From assembly GCA_964515395.1 (NCBI GenBank), contig CAZERC010000002.1, forward strand, positions 91,185 through 155,184: a stretch of 64,000 bases of DNA, read 5' to 3'. The DNA comes from UBA1876 sp964515395. GTDB lineage: Bacteria; Synergistota; Synergistia; Synergistales; Thermovirgaceae. Positions 25,512 through 34,689 of the stretch are shown here, in pieces; position 1 is the first letter of the stretch; each line of letters starts with the position of its first letter. A program made the translations under genes and the position numbers. Under the pieces are notes generated by a model. It did no database searches, was not told the DNA's origin, and was given only the letters and a program-made list of their open reading frames with translations.

Positions 25512-26849
25512 GTGTTCCGATTTGCCATACAAGTCTATGGTTGCCAGATGAACGTTTATGATTCAGACAGGCTGAGGACATCCCTTTTGGAAAGAGGCTG
25601 GGAAGAAACCTCGGAAGATGACGCGGACATTGTCCTTTTCGTGACCTGCAGCATCAGGGCCAAGGCCGAGCAAAAGGTGTGGAGCGAGATAGGCAGGCTT
25701 GAACACCGCCACCGTTTACAGGGAGCCCCCCTTGTTGCCGTTATCGGGTGCATGGCGCAAAGGCTCAAGGACGCCTTTGTGTCCCGGTTTTCAAACGTGC
25801 GACTTGTGGCGGGGCCACGAAGCCTGGGACGTGTCCCCGAGGGTCTCGAGCAGGTCTTGAAAGGAGACAAGCCCCGGATTTTCATTGATGACCCCGGAAG
25901 TCTTGATGATCTCGAATGCGCACCGATACGGCGCGAGAATCCCTGGAAGGCTTTCCTGACCATTGCTCACGGATGCGACAACTATTGTACGTACTGCGTT
26001 GTCCCCTACGTCAGGGGACGGTTCTGGTCCAGAGCTCCTGAGGCCATACTCCGGGAGGTTCGCGAACTTGCCGAAGACGGGGTCAGGGAGATCAGCCTGA
26101 TCGGTCAGAATGTCAATTCCTATGGTGCGGACTTCGACAATGACTATTCCTTCGCTTCATTACTCCGGGACGTGGCGGCGGAAAAACGTGTTGACAGGAT
26201 ACGCTTTTACACATCCCATCCAAAGGATTTCACCAAGGACATCATCGAAGCCATGGCTGATAATCCCGAAATCTGTCCCGCCGTCAATCTTCCGATTCAG
26301 TCTGGAAGCGACAGGGTCCTGAAGGCCATGAGGCGGGGGTATACCCTTCAGGAATATGCGGACATCGTGGAAATGATCCGAAAAGGGCTTCCTGAATCGG
26401 CTGTGACGAGTGACCTGATCGTCGGTTTTCCCGGGGAGACAGTAGAAGATTTCGAGGCATCTCTTACAGCTCTTGAACGTTTTAGATTTGATCTCCTGCA
26501 TTCGGCGGCGTATTCGCCTCGTGAGGGAACTGCGGCATCGCGTATGGGCCAGCAGGTTCCAGAGGAGGAGAAGAAACGGAGGCTCACCGAGGTCAACCGG
26601 ATTCAGGCGGAAATATCTGCGGAGATCAACGCCGGGCTTGTCGGAAGAAATTATGAAATCCTGGTGGACAGTCCGGCTCCCAAAGGTCAGGGACTCCTTC
26701 AGGGGAGAACCCCTACAGACAAGGTCGTTATCGTCGAAGGGCCCGAGTCTCTTCTTGGCCAGTTGGTAAACGTGCGTATCGACAGGGCCGGGAAATGGTA
26801 TCTCTATGGCAGCGTGATTTCGCAAAAACAGGTTGGTGGAGGTCAGTGA
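25512..26849 (+). CDS. miaB: tRNA-2-methylthio-N6-dimethylallyladenosine synthase MiaB
   Basis: Radical-SAM methylthiotransferase (445 aa) acting on A37 of tRNAs reading UNN codons. The N-terminal UPF0004 domain supplies three cysteines (YGCQMN, VTCSIR, IGCMAQ), the radical-SAM site is AHGCDNYCTYCVVPYVRGR, and a C-terminal TRAM domain follows. The open frame runs upstream to 25425, but GTG 25512 lies 8 bp after GGGAGG and gives the usual start MFRFAIQVYGCQMN. It begins the run miaB-comEA-comEC; the comEA ATG is 4 bp after its stop. Confidence 0.93.
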   Translation: MFRFAIQVYGCQMNVYDSDRLRTSLLERGWEETSEDDADIVLFVTCSIRAKAEQKVWSEIGRLEHRHRLQGAPLVAVIGCMAQRLKDAFVSRFSNVRLVAGPRSLGRVPEGLEQVLKGDKPRIFIDDPGSLDDLECAPIRRENPWKAFLTIAHGCDNYCTYCVVPYVRGRFWSRAPEAILREVRELAEDGVREISLIGQNVNSYGADFDNDYSFASLLRDVAAEKRVDRIRFYTSHPKDFTKDIIEAMADNPEICPAVNLPIQSGSDRVLKAMRRGYTLQEYADIVEMIRKGLPESAVTSDLIVGFPGETVEDFEASLTALERFRFDLLHSAAYSPREGTAASRMGQQVPEEEKKRRLTEVNRIQAEISAEINAGLVGRNYEILVDSPAPKGQGLLQGRTPTDKVVIVEGPESLLGQLVNVRIDRAGKWYLYGSVISQKQVGGGQ

Positions 26850-26853
26850 ACCT

Positions 26854-27537
26854 ATGAGTGACAACACGAAGCTCAAGGGAATTCTCTTTCTTTTCGGAGG
26901 GTTGCTGAGTCTCGTGGCTGCAGGCGGTCTCGTGTTGTTCTTCGCCGGCAGATGGGGCGGGGACGAACCGAAACATGTCGCGGGACCGGCATTACACCTC
27001 TCCCGTGACGAAAGCCTCCAAAGCCCCGCCCCTGATCTGGCCGAGGGGGATAAACACAAGGAAGAGCACTGGGTCCTGTATATTACCGGAGCTGTCCGAA
27101 GGCCGGGTGTTTACAAGTTGCCACCGGGTTCGCGAGTTTATGAGCTCGTCGAACAGGCCGGAGGGTTGACTGACTCCGCGGTCCCCGAGGCATTTAACAT
27201 GGCTGCACCGCTTGCCGACGGAATCCATATCCACGTTCCCGATGAGTCGGAGACAGTTTCTTTGCCGTCCTTTGACAATTCAAAACAGACTCCGGCGGTT
27301 TCAGGAGCCGAGGCGTTCAGGGTTCCCGACAATGAAGAAAATCTCATCGATATCAATACCGCCGACGCGACCGTTCTTGAAAGACTTCCCGGGATTGGCC
27401 CGAAGACGGCAGAGGCGATCATTCGTTACCGGGAACAAGAGGGACCGTTCAAATGTGTGGAAGACCTGCTTTCGGTCAGGGGCATCGGGCCGGTGAAGCT
27501 GGAAGGGCTCAGGGATCAGGTCCGAGTGGGACGTTAA
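26854..27537 (+). CDS. comEA: ComEA-like DNA-binding competence protein
   Basis: Membrane-anchored DNA receptor for natural transformation (227 aa). It has an N-terminal membrane segment (GILFLFGGLLSLVAAGGLVLFF), an SLBB domain (YITGAVRRPGVYKLPPGSRVYELVEQAGG), a spacer, and two helix-hairpin-helix motifs (LIDINTADATVLERLPGIGPKTAEAIIRYR... and LLSVRGIGPVKLEGL). The arrangement matches ComEA of transformable bacteria. comEC follows directly, so the pair is likely functional in DNA uptake. Confidence 0.9.
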   Translation: MSDNTKLKGILFLFGGLLSLVAAGGLVLFFAGRWGGDEPKHVAGPALHLSRDESLQSPAPDLAEGDKHKEEHWVLYITGAVRRPGVYKLPPGSRVYELVEQAGGLTDSAVPEAFNMAAPLADGIHIHVPDESETVSLPSFDNSKQTPAVSGAEAFRVPDNEENLIDINTADATVLERLPGIGPKTAEAIIRYREQEGPFKCVEDLLSVRGIGPVKLEGLRDQVRVGR

Positions 27538-28943
27538 CTGTCCTGGCCGAGGCTCCGGCGTTTGTCCTGCTGGCTGGATGTACAGCCTTCCTCTATACCC
27601 GGGAACGGGACATGCCGGTCTGGGCGTGTTTGGCAACGGGCCTGTTCGTCATGACCTTCCTTGCTTTTTCAGGTACGGTCTCTTCTTGCCCCCGCTTTAC
27701 CGTCATCCTGCTTTTTTTGACAGGGGTTTTTTTCATTTTTGGAGTGACTGCAGGTATCAGGCTTGAAAAGCCGGTACCCAAAGCGCAAATTTCATGGCTT
27801 GAATCAAAGGGGACAGTCGTAACCGAGAGATCCTGGGGAAACCGGCGTGCCGTGGTTATCAAGACTTCAAAAGGGAAATTCCTTTGCAAATTGCCCTCTG
27901 GACGGTTGTTTAGGGAAGGCGACCGTGTAAGTCTCGAGGGTAAAATTCGTTATTTCGATCCCGCCCCGAGTTCACGGGAGTTCGATGAAGATTCCTATTG
28001 GAGGGCGCGAGGAGTACTGGGAAGCATACAGGATCCGGATCTTGTGAAAGAAGGTCGCGACTGGTTGACATTTTCTGCCTGGCGCAGATTCCTCAAGGAA
28101 CGGATCCTTCTTACGATTCCGCAAAGGACACGCGGCTACATCCTGGCGTCCTGGCTCGGGGCCAGGGATCCCGACCTCTCGGAAAAGCACAGGAAATGGG
28201 GGACTTCCCATATCCTGGCCATATCCGGATTTCACGTAGGGATTGTGGCACTCGGACTGCGGAGGATCACAAGACGTCGGGTCCTGGCGCCTTCCATTTT
28301 CATGTGGGGCTATGTGCTTCTCTCAGGAGGGGCCGCAAGCGCACTGAGGGCGGCGTTGATGTTCCAGACGGCCTTTTTGGGAGATCTTCTTGGCCGCCCC
28401 GTGCGGGCTGTCAATGCGGTTTCTGCGGCGGCGGTCATGATCCTTTTGTGGCGTCCGTGGTGGTTTTGGGACCTTGGCTGGAGATTGTCCGTAACAGCTG
28501 CTCTCGTTCTGGGTTCAATTGTTTCGACGCGGGAGTGGAGAAGATTCTGGGCAGGAATTCCCATCGTTTGGTACGTGACAGGGGCCTTCATATCGAGATC
28601 CTTTGGAAGCGTCCCTGTAGCGGGTATGATTATGAACATATTTGCAGTGCCACTTTTCGGCTTTCTTCTGCCGGCAATGTCATTGATCGTGCTGCCGGGG
28701 CTCTGCGGGATCCCGGGAGCCGGTATCCTCTTGCGGATTATGGAGATGTTGCTTTGGAGCCTTCACTACTGCGCACAAGGTCTCTCCTTGATGATACCCT
28801 TTCAGGCGGGGTCCGATTTTTTCCCGGTCATACCGGTGTGCGCGATGCTGGTGTATCTTCCCTTGAGGGGAGCCGGAATCGCAAGGTCGAGATCCGCATG
28901 TGCAGGCGTATTTTCAGCGCTTTTTGCAGGTATACTTTTTTGA
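27453..28943 (+). CDS. comEC: ComEC/Rec2-like DNA uptake channel, short form without C-terminal nuclease-like domain
   Basis: Polytopic membrane protein of the ComEC family. After N-terminal membrane segments comes an OB-like extracellular part (about residues 100-170), then the competence domain with KWGTSHILAISGFHVGIVALGLRR and about eight further hydrophobic segments. It ends at about 496 aa, whereas typical ComEC is 700-800 aa with a metallo-beta-lactamase-like domain that is absent here. The start is uncertain: ATG 27453 overlaps comEA by 85 bp and gives an unlikely N-terminus, CTG 27543 follows the comEA stop directly, and ATG 27612 would cut the first membrane segment. The true protein is probably about 466 aa. 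Confidence 0.8.
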   Translation: MCGRPAFGQGHRAGEAGRAQGSGPSGTLTVLAEAPAFVLLAGCTAFLYTRERDMPVWACLATGLFVMTFLAFSGTVSSCPRFTVILLFLTGVFFIFGVTAGIRLEKPVPKAQISWLESKGTVVTERSWGNRRAVVIKTSKGKFLCKLPSGRLFREGDRVSLEGKIRYFDPAPSSREFDEDSYWRARGVLGSIQDPDLVKEGRDWLTFSAWRRFLKERILLTIPQRTRGYILASWLGARDPDLSEKHRKWGTSHILAISGFHVGIVALGLRRITRRRVLAPSIFMWGYVLLSGGAASALRAALMFQTAFLGDLLGRPVRAVNAVSAAAVMILLWRPWWFWDLGWRLSVTAALVLGSIVSTREWRRFWAGIPIVWYVTGAFISRSFGSVPVAGMIMNIFAVPLFGFLLPAMSLIVLPGLCGIPGAGILLRIMEMLLWSLHYCAQGLSLMIPFQAGSDFFPVIPVCAMLVYLPLRGAGIARSRSACAGVFSALFAGILF

Positions 28944-28989
28944 ATCGTCGACGCTTTTTTCGTGATCGAATGGTTGGGAAGGTGATGGC

Positions 28990-29754
28990 ATGCTCCTGGT
29001 TGTGGATATCGGAAACACCCAGACCGTGATGGGGATCTTTAGCGGAAAAGATTTGATGCATCACTGGAGACTGATATCGAAAACCCGAACTGCCGACGAG
29101 ATCGGCGTTTACCTGTTGAACCTGTTGGATTTGACGGGGGTTGATCCCACGGCCATCAAGGGGTCGGTTCTTTCAAGCGTGGTTCCACCCCTGGATATAC
29201 CCTGGACTGAGGGGATAGAACGTTATCTGAACGTTCCGTGTCTCAGGGTGACCCACACGCTCGACCTGGGCATGACTGTCGATTATGAAGCCCCCGGAGA
29301 TGTCGGGGCCGACAGGCTGGTCAATGCCGTGGCCGGTATGGCGAAATACGGGAAACCCCTGATCATCGTTGATTTCGGAACGGCCATAACCCTTGACGCC
29401 GTCTCGAAAGAGGGGACCTACCTTGGTGGTGTCATCGCCCCCGGCCTTGGAACCAGCGTTGATGCGCTTTTCGGAAAGACGGCAAAACTCCCGAAGGTTT
29501 CTTTCGAAGTCCCAGGCCACGTCATCGGGAAAAATACGATGCAGTCGATTCAGTCCGGGATACTCCATGGTTTCGCAGGGCTGGTCGACACCCTTGCGGC
29601 AAAAATCATGAAGGAAACAGGAAAGGCTCCCGTTATCGCCACAGGAGGAGATGCAGAGAGGCTGGCCCCGTTGTCGAAAACCATTGAGGCGGTAGAACCA
29701 TGGATTACTCTTGAAGGACTCAGGATCATTTATGACAGGAACAGGGATCGATGA
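28990..29754 (+). CDS. coaX: Type III pantothenate kinase
   Basis: Phosphorylates pantothenate in the first step of coenzyme A synthesis. The 254-residue protein has the ASKHA-fold signatures of CoaX: LLVVDIGNTQTVMGIFSG at the N-terminus, GADRLVNAVAG and IVDFGTAITLDAV. CoaX enzymes need a monovalent cation and are not inhibited by CoA. ATG 28990 is 46 bp after comEC. It overlaps dus by 4 bp (ATGA). panC lies at 49201, so both ends of pantothenate use are in the window, although in separate operons. Confidence 0.94.
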   Translation: MLLVVDIGNTQTVMGIFSGKDLMHHWRLISKTRTADEIGVYLLNLLDLTGVDPTAIKGSVLSSVVPPLDIPWTEGIERYLNVPCLRVTHTLDLGMTVDYEAPGDVGADRLVNAVAGMAKYGKPLIIVDFGTAITLDAVSKEGTYLGGVIAPGLGTSVDALFGKTAKLPKVSFEVPGHVIGKNTMQSIQSGILHGFAGLVDTLAAKIMKETGKAPVIATGGDAERLAPLSKTIEAVEPWITLEGLRIIYDRNRDR

Positions 29755-30767
29755 CGCTGCAAAAAGGCGGACGTGCGATCGAAGCGGGAGGGCTTGTCGT
29801 GCCCAATCCTTTCTGGATAGCGCCCCTGGCCGGGATTACGTTGCCGGCCGTCAGGCGTTTTTTTGCCCGCCAGGGTGCAGGACTCACACATACGGAGATG
29901 GTAAGTTGCGCCGGTATCTTGCATAACAACAACAAAACAATTCGAATGCTCCGTCATGGCGAAGAAGGCGTCCCGACGGTTCTTCAACTCTTTGCAGGGA
30001 GTGCGGAAACGCTTCGAAAAGGTGCAGAGCAGATACTGAATGGCGGGTTCGATTCCTTTGAGGCACTTTCGGTCAATATGGCGTGTCCCATGCCCAAGGT
30101 TACGAAAAAAGGTGCCGGAGCGGCGTTATTGAAGAGAAAAAGCATTGCATGCCGGATGACAAGTGAGCTCAAGAAACTGGAACGGCCTGTCTGGATCAAG
30201 ATGCGCCTCCTTTCCACGGAAAGGCTGGATGAGACCCTTGATTTCATCGAAGCTTTGATCAGTGCCGGAGCGGATCATGTGACATTGCATGGACGGACTC
30301 CAGCCCAACGTTATGAAGGAGTTTCCGATGCGAAATCGGTCTGTCGGGTTGCAAGAGAGTTCCCAGGCCTGATCAGTGCAAGCGGGGATGTCTTTTCTCC
30401 GGAAAAAGCCATGGAATATCTCGATGCCGGAGCCTGTGCCGTACTCTTTGCGCGGGGACTTATGCGAGATCCTTTCATTGTGGAAAAGACAACCCGATTG
30501 GGCACGCGTGGAATAGATGCCGGAAAAAGATCAACAACAGTGGAGGAACTGGACCGCCTTTTGAAGCTTGGGGAGGATCTTTACAAGGATGAGGGAGAAA
30601 AAACGGCCCTCGTCTTGCTTAAGCGGTTTCTCTCGAGTATTTTTAAGGGGTTGCGCGGAGCGTCTCGATTCCGTCGTGATGTGGCGCAAGCCCATTCATG
30701 GTGTGAAATGTTGCAAGTGTCCCGAAAGTGGCGAAGTTTCGCCGAAAGGAGCGGTTCCAATGGCTGA
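29751..30767 (+). CDS. dus: tRNA-dihydrouridine synthase
   Basis: FMN- and NAD(P)H-dependent enzyme (338 aa) reducing uridines in the D loop of tRNA. Family signatures include NPFWIAPLAGITLPAVRRFF, VPTVLQLFAGS, SVNMACPMPKVTKKGAGAALL (catalytic region), DHVTLHGRTPAQRYEG and a C-terminal helical domain. It reads from ATG 29751, overlapping coaX by 4 bp, and its end overlaps the lysS start by 8 bp. Which uridines it modifies cannot be told from the sequence. Confidence 0.92.
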   Translation: MTLQKGGRAIEAGGLVVPNPFWIAPLAGITLPAVRRFFARQGAGLTHTEMVSCAGILHNNNKTIRMLRHGEEGVPTVLQLFAGSAETLRKGAEQILNGGFDSFEALSVNMACPMPKVTKKGAGAALLKRKSIACRMTSELKKLERPVWIKMRLLSTERLDETLDFIEALISAGADHVTLHGRTPAQRYEGVSDAKSVCRVAREFPGLISASGDVFSPEKAMEYLDAGACAVLFARGLMRDPFIVEKTTRLGTRGIDAGKRSTTVEELDRLLKLGEDLYKDEGEKTALVLLKRFLSSIFKGLRGASRFRRDVAQAHSWCEMLQVSRKWRSFAERSGSNG

Positions 30768-32271
30768 AAACGCAGACGAAAGAACGATGCCGGAAGACGA
30801 GATCTTGAAGCAACGAACGGAAAAGCTTGCCCGCCTCAAAAGTGAGGAAGGATATGACCCTTTTCTGCATGAAAAATGGGACGTCAAACACAATGTCCCC
30901 TATGTCAAGGAAAAATTCGATTATCTCGGCCCCGATGAAAAGGCTGAAGAGGAAGAGATCGTCACCGCCGGGCGTCTTGTGACCCTGCGGAAGCACGGCA
31001 AGGCCTCTTTTGCGGACATGGCCGACGAGTCCGACCAGATACAGTTATATTTCCAGATGGATGCGCTGGGTGAGACGAGTTACACCTTTTTCAAGAAATG
31101 GGTCGACACCGGAGATATCGTGGGTATCGTGGGGCATCCTTTCAGAACAAGAAGAGGTGAACTCTCGATCCTCGTTACGCGGTTTGAACTCCTTTCCAAG
31201 GCCATGCGACCGCTTCCCGAAAAATGGCACGGTCTGAAAGATACGGAGATCCGGTACAGGCAACGCTATGTCGACCTTATCGCCAATCCCGAGGTGCGAG
31301 AAACTTTCAGGAAACGTGCCCGGATCATCAGCGCCCTGCGGGATGTTCTCGAAGAGGAAGGGACCATCGAAGTGGAAACACCCATTCTGTCATCTATTGC
31401 GGGCGGAGCGAACGCAAGGCCCTTCGTGACCCATCACAATGCTCTCGACATCGACCTCTACCTTCGCATAGCCACGGAGCTCTACCTCAAGCGGCTTATC
31501 GTGGGCATGTTCGGCAGGGTGTACGAAATCGGGAAGAATTTCCGGAATGAAGGCATCGACATCATGCATAACCCGGAGTTTACGGCCCTTGAAGTGTATT
31601 GGGCCTACGCGGACTACAAGGACATCATGGATCTCACGGAGCGGCTCGTCGTAGCCGCCGCAGACGCCGCCGGGAACCGGAAAATCCTGTATCAGGGGAC
31701 CGAAATCGACCTGGAACCTCCCTTCAGACGAGCCTCCATGGTTGAACTGGTGAAAGAAAAGTGCGGTTACGATCTTCATGAAATGACAAGCGATGATGAG
31801 GCAAAAAAATTTGCGCGGAACAAGGGAATTGAAATTGAGGGGAATGAAACGCGGTATGGCGTACTTGTGGAACTCTTTGAGACTTTCGTCGAAGACACGC
31901 TGATTCAGCCGACGTTTGTTGTGGGGCTTCCCACAGAAGTTTCCCCCCTTGCGAAAAAAGACCCGAAGGACCCGAATTTCACCAACCGGTTCGAGTTGTA
32001 TATCTATGGAAACGAGGTTGCAAACGCCTTCAGCGAGCTGAATGATCCTTTCGACCAGAAGGACAGGTTCCTCCAGCAGGCGAAACGGAAGGCGGCCGGC
32101 GACGAAGAAGCTCATGTTTACGACGAGGATTACGTCACGGCCCTTGAGTACGGGCTTCCTCCCACGGGAGGTCTCGGCGTAGGGATCGACAGGCTTGTCA
32201 TGTTCCTGACGGATTCTCGTTCAATCAGGGATGTTATCCTGTTCCCGACGATGCGGCCGAGGACTTCGTGA
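30760..32271 (+). CDS. lysS: Lysyl-tRNA synthetase, class II
   Basis: Class II aminoacyl-tRNA synthetase of 503 aa. An N-terminal OB-fold anticodon-binding domain (about residues 60-165) precedes the catalytic core with motif 1 (RYRQRYVDLIANPEVRE region), motif 2 (FRNEGIDIMHNPEFTALEVYWA) and motif 3 (GGLGVGIDRLVMFLTD). ATG 30760 follows AAAGGAG and overlaps dus by 8 bp; the longer open frame to 30568 is inside dus in another frame and is not coding. It is followed 30 bp later by ligA. Confidence 0.96.
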   Translation: MAENADERTMPEDEILKQRTEKLARLKSEEGYDPFLHEKWDVKHNVPYVKEKFDYLGPDEKAEEEEIVTAGRLVTLRKHGKASFADMADESDQIQLYFQMDALGETSYTFFKKWVDTGDIVGIVGHPFRTRRGELSILVTRFELLSKAMRPLPEKWHGLKDTEIRYRQRYVDLIANPEVRETFRKRARIISALRDVLEEEGTIEVETPILSSIAGGANARPFVTHHNALDIDLYLRIATELYLKRLIVGMFGRVYEIGKNFRNEGIDIMHNPEFTALEVYWAYADYKDIMDLTERLVVAAADAAGNRKILYQGTEIDLEPPFRRASMVELVKEKCGYDLHEMTSDDEAKKFARNKGIEIEGNETRYGVLVELFETFVEDTLIQPTFVVGLPTEVSPLAKKDPKDPNFTNRFELYIYGNEVANAFSELNDPFDQKDRFLQQAKRKAAGDEEAHVYDEDYVTALEYGLPPTGGLGVGIDRLVMFLTDSRSIRDVILFPTMRPRTS

Positions 32272-32301
32272 CAATATTTTCGACGGAACAGGGAGTGTAG
32301 C

Positions 32302-34344
32302 ATGGACCGGGAGAAGGCCGAAGCAAGGGTTGAAGAACTCAGAAAAGAAATTGATCATCACAACTATCTCTACTATGTCCTTGATCAGCCACGGATTTCG
32401 GACGAGGCTTACGATGGTCTCATGCGGGAGTTGCGCGAGATAGAGCGGAAATTCCCCGAACTCGTCACCCCCGAATCGCCGACTCAAAGAGTGGGCGGCG
32501 AGCCTCTCGAGCAATTCGAGAAAGTCAACCACGGTGTTCCGATGCTGAGCCTTGAAAATGCTTTTTCCGAAGAGGAATTAAGGTCCTTTTTCAAACGGAC
32601 GCAAAGCGCTCTTTCAAGGGAAAATCTGGAATACTTCTGTGAATTAAAAATAGACGGCCTTGCCGTTTCTCTTCGCTATGAGGACGGCCGTCTCATAAGG
32701 GGCGCAACAAGGGGAAACGGAACTATCGGCGAGGATGTAACAGGCAATTTGAGGACGATTCCTTCCATCCCCCTGAAAACGGTGCGACCTGCGGAAGGCG
32801 TTCTCGAAGTGCGCGGTGAAGTTCTTATGATGAAAGAAGCCTTCTCAAGGCTGAATGCCAGGAGGGAAGAGCAGGGACAGCCTTTGTTTGCCAACCCGAG
32901 GAATGCCGCAGCGGGAAGTCTTCGGCAGCTGGATCCGAAAATAACGGCAAAAAGAAACCTGTATTTTTTCGCATACCAGGTTGTCCATCCGGAAACACAC
33001 GGGTTGGTGACGCAGATGGAAGTCCTCGCCTGGATCAAGGAAATGGGTTTCTCTGTTCAGGGAACTGAGGAACTTGCATCTTCCGCTGAGGATGTCTTGC
33101 GGTATGTCACACGATGGGAACAAAAACGCCGGGAATTAGCCTATGCCATCGATGGCGTGGTTGTCAAGGTCAATGACCTTTCCTTGTGGGAACAGCTGGG
33201 AACAACGGCAAAGACTCCACGATGGGCCATCGCCTACAAATACGCACCCGAGGAAAAACGAACCCGGATCAGGGACATCGAGGTTTCCGTCGGCAGGACA
33301 GGAGCGTTGACGCCCGTTGCGCATCTTGATCCTGTCAGATTGTCAGGAACTGTGGTCAGGAGGGCAAGTCTCCACAATGCCGACGAGATTCAGAGGAAAG
33401 ACGTTCGAATCGGCGACATGGTATGGATCCGGAAGGCCGGAGAAATCATACCTGAAATCCTCCGTGTGGATTTTGATTCCCGGCCGGAAGGGCTTCAACC
33501 TTTCAAAATGCCGGAGAGGTGTCCCGTTTGCGGTGCCCCTGTTGTCAGTCTGCCCGAGGAAGTAGCCATCAGGTGCCCTAACCGGTCCTGTCCGGCACAG
33601 ATGCGGGAGGGACTCATCCATTTTGCCTCGCAGTCCGGCATGGACATCCGGGGCCTCGGCGAGAAGATCGTCGACAAGCTCGTGGCTGAAGGTATGGTAA
33701 AAGACTTTGCGGACCTTTACCGTTTAGGTCTTGAGGACCTGGCGCAATTGCAGCTGTCCGGAGAAGGTGCGACAAGGAAGCTCGGTCGGAAAAACGCTGA
33801 ATCCATCCTTCAGTCGATAGAGGAGTCAAAGAACAGGTCTCTGCGAGACCTGTTGGCGGCTTTGGGCATTCGATTTGTCGGAGGTCGTGTAGCGGAACTT
33901 CTCACGGAAACATTTGGATCAGTAGATGATTTGATGGAGGCGGATGAACGTCAACTCTCCGAAATCGAAGGTATCGGACCGGGAATTGCGGCGTCGGTCG
34001 CGGCCTTTTTCAAAGACGAGCGAAACCGGGCGATGATAGAAAAACTTCGCTCCGCCGGTCTCCGGTTCACCAGGGAGGAGAAGGCCCATATAGGGGAAGG
34101 TCCATTTTCGCATCTTTCCGTCGTCTTTACCGGAGAACTGGAAAGCATGACCAGAAGTGAAGCCGAAGAAATCGTAAAACGACTTGGAGGCTCAACGGCT
34201 TCACGGGTGTCGGGAAAGACGAACCTGGTTGTGGTTGGGGCCAACCCCGGAAGCAAGTATGAAGAAGCCCGCAGGCGCGGTGTGGAGACCTGCGATGAAG
34301 GAGACTTTCTTTCCATGATCAAGGAAGCCGGAGTTGACGTGTAA
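32302..34344 (+). CDS. ligA: NAD-dependent DNA ligase
   Basis: Replicative DNA ligase (680 aa) sealing nicks with NAD+. Domain order is complete: Ia domain, adenylation domain with the lysine in ELKIDGLAVSLRYEDGRL, OB fold, four-Cys zinc finger (CPVCGAPVV...CPNRSCPAQ), helix-hairpin-helix repeats (DIRGLGEKIVDKL, LGIRFVGGRVAELL, IEGIGPGIAASVAAF) and a C-terminal BRCT domain. The ATG at 32302 fits the family N-terminus. It is followed by a hairpin and gatC. Confidence 0.97.
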   Translation: MDREKAEARVEELRKEIDHHNYLYYVLDQPRISDEAYDGLMRELREIERKFPELVTPESPTQRVGGEPLEQFEKVNHGVPMLSLENAFSEEELRSFFKRTQSALSRENLEYFCELKIDGLAVSLRYEDGRLIRGATRGNGTIGEDVTGNLRTIPSIPLKTVRPAEGVLEVRGEVLMMKEAFSRLNARREEQGQPLFANPRNAAAGSLRQLDPKITAKRNLYFFAYQVVHPETHGLVTQMEVLAWIKEMGFSVQGTEELASSAEDVLRYVTRWEQKRRELAYAIDGVVVKVNDLSLWEQLGTTAKTPRWAIAYKYAPEEKRTRIRDIEVSVGRTGALTPVAHLDPVRLSGTVVRRASLHNADEIQRKDVRIGDMVWIRKAGEIIPEILRVDFDSRPEGLQPFKMPERCPVCGAPVVSLPEEVAIRCPNRSCPAQMREGLIHFASQSGMDIRGLGEKIVDKLVAEGMVKDFADLYRLGLEDLAQLQLSGEGATRKLGRKNAESILQSIEESKNRSLRDLLAALGIRFVGGRVAELLTETFGSVDDLMEADERQLSEIEGIGPGIAASVAAFFKDERNRAMIEKLRSAGLRFTREEKAHIGEGPFSHLSVVFTGELESMTRSEAEEIVKRLGGSTASRVSGKTNLVVVGANPGSKYEEARRRGVETCDEGDFLSMIKEAGVDV

Positions 34345-34345
34345 G

Positions 34346-34366
34346 GCAGGCCCTGTGCGGGCCTGC
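34346..34366 (+). other. Intercistronic hairpin between ligA and gatC
   Basis: GCAGGCCC (34346-34353) pairs perfectly with GGGCCTGC (34359-34366), loop TGTGC. It directly precedes the AAAAAGGAGG ribosome site of gatC and has no T tract. Confidence 0.65.
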
Positions 34367-34383
34367 AAAAAGGAGGAAATCCA

Positions 34384-34689
34384 ATGGTTACCGAAGATGA
34401 AGTCAGGCACATCGCCCGCCTCATCCGGCTGGAAGTGGATGAAAACGAAGTATCCCGCTTGCAGGAACACTTCAACGAAATTCTCGAACATTTTCACTCT
34501 CTCGGGAAAGTGGATCTCGCCGGAATTGACCCCTTTACACCGGAAGAAGGGAGATCCTGCCCCTTGAGGGAAGATGAAGTACATCCATGGTCAGGCAGGA
34601 ATGCCGCTATCGAGTCGGCTCCCCTGAGCGATGGCGATTTTTTCAAGGTACCGCGAATTATAAGCGAGGTGGAAAGCGATGACGCTTGA
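34384..34689 (+). CDS. gatC: Asp/Glu-tRNA amidotransferase subunit C
   Basis: Small subunit (101 aa) that tethers GatA to GatB in the GatCAB amidotransferase. It shows the family N-terminus VTEDEVRHIARLIRLEVDENEV and the central EHFNEILEHFHSLGKVDL. ATG 34384 follows AAGGAGGAAA, and the end overlaps gatA by 11 bp. The complex makes Gln-tRNA(Gln) and/or Asn-tRNA(Asn) by transamidation. Confidence 0.93.
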   Translation: MVTEDEVRHIARLIRLEVDENEVSRLQEHFNEILEHFHSLGKVDLAGIDPFTPEEGRSCPLREDEVHPWSGRNAAIESAPLSDGDFFKVPRIISEVESDDA

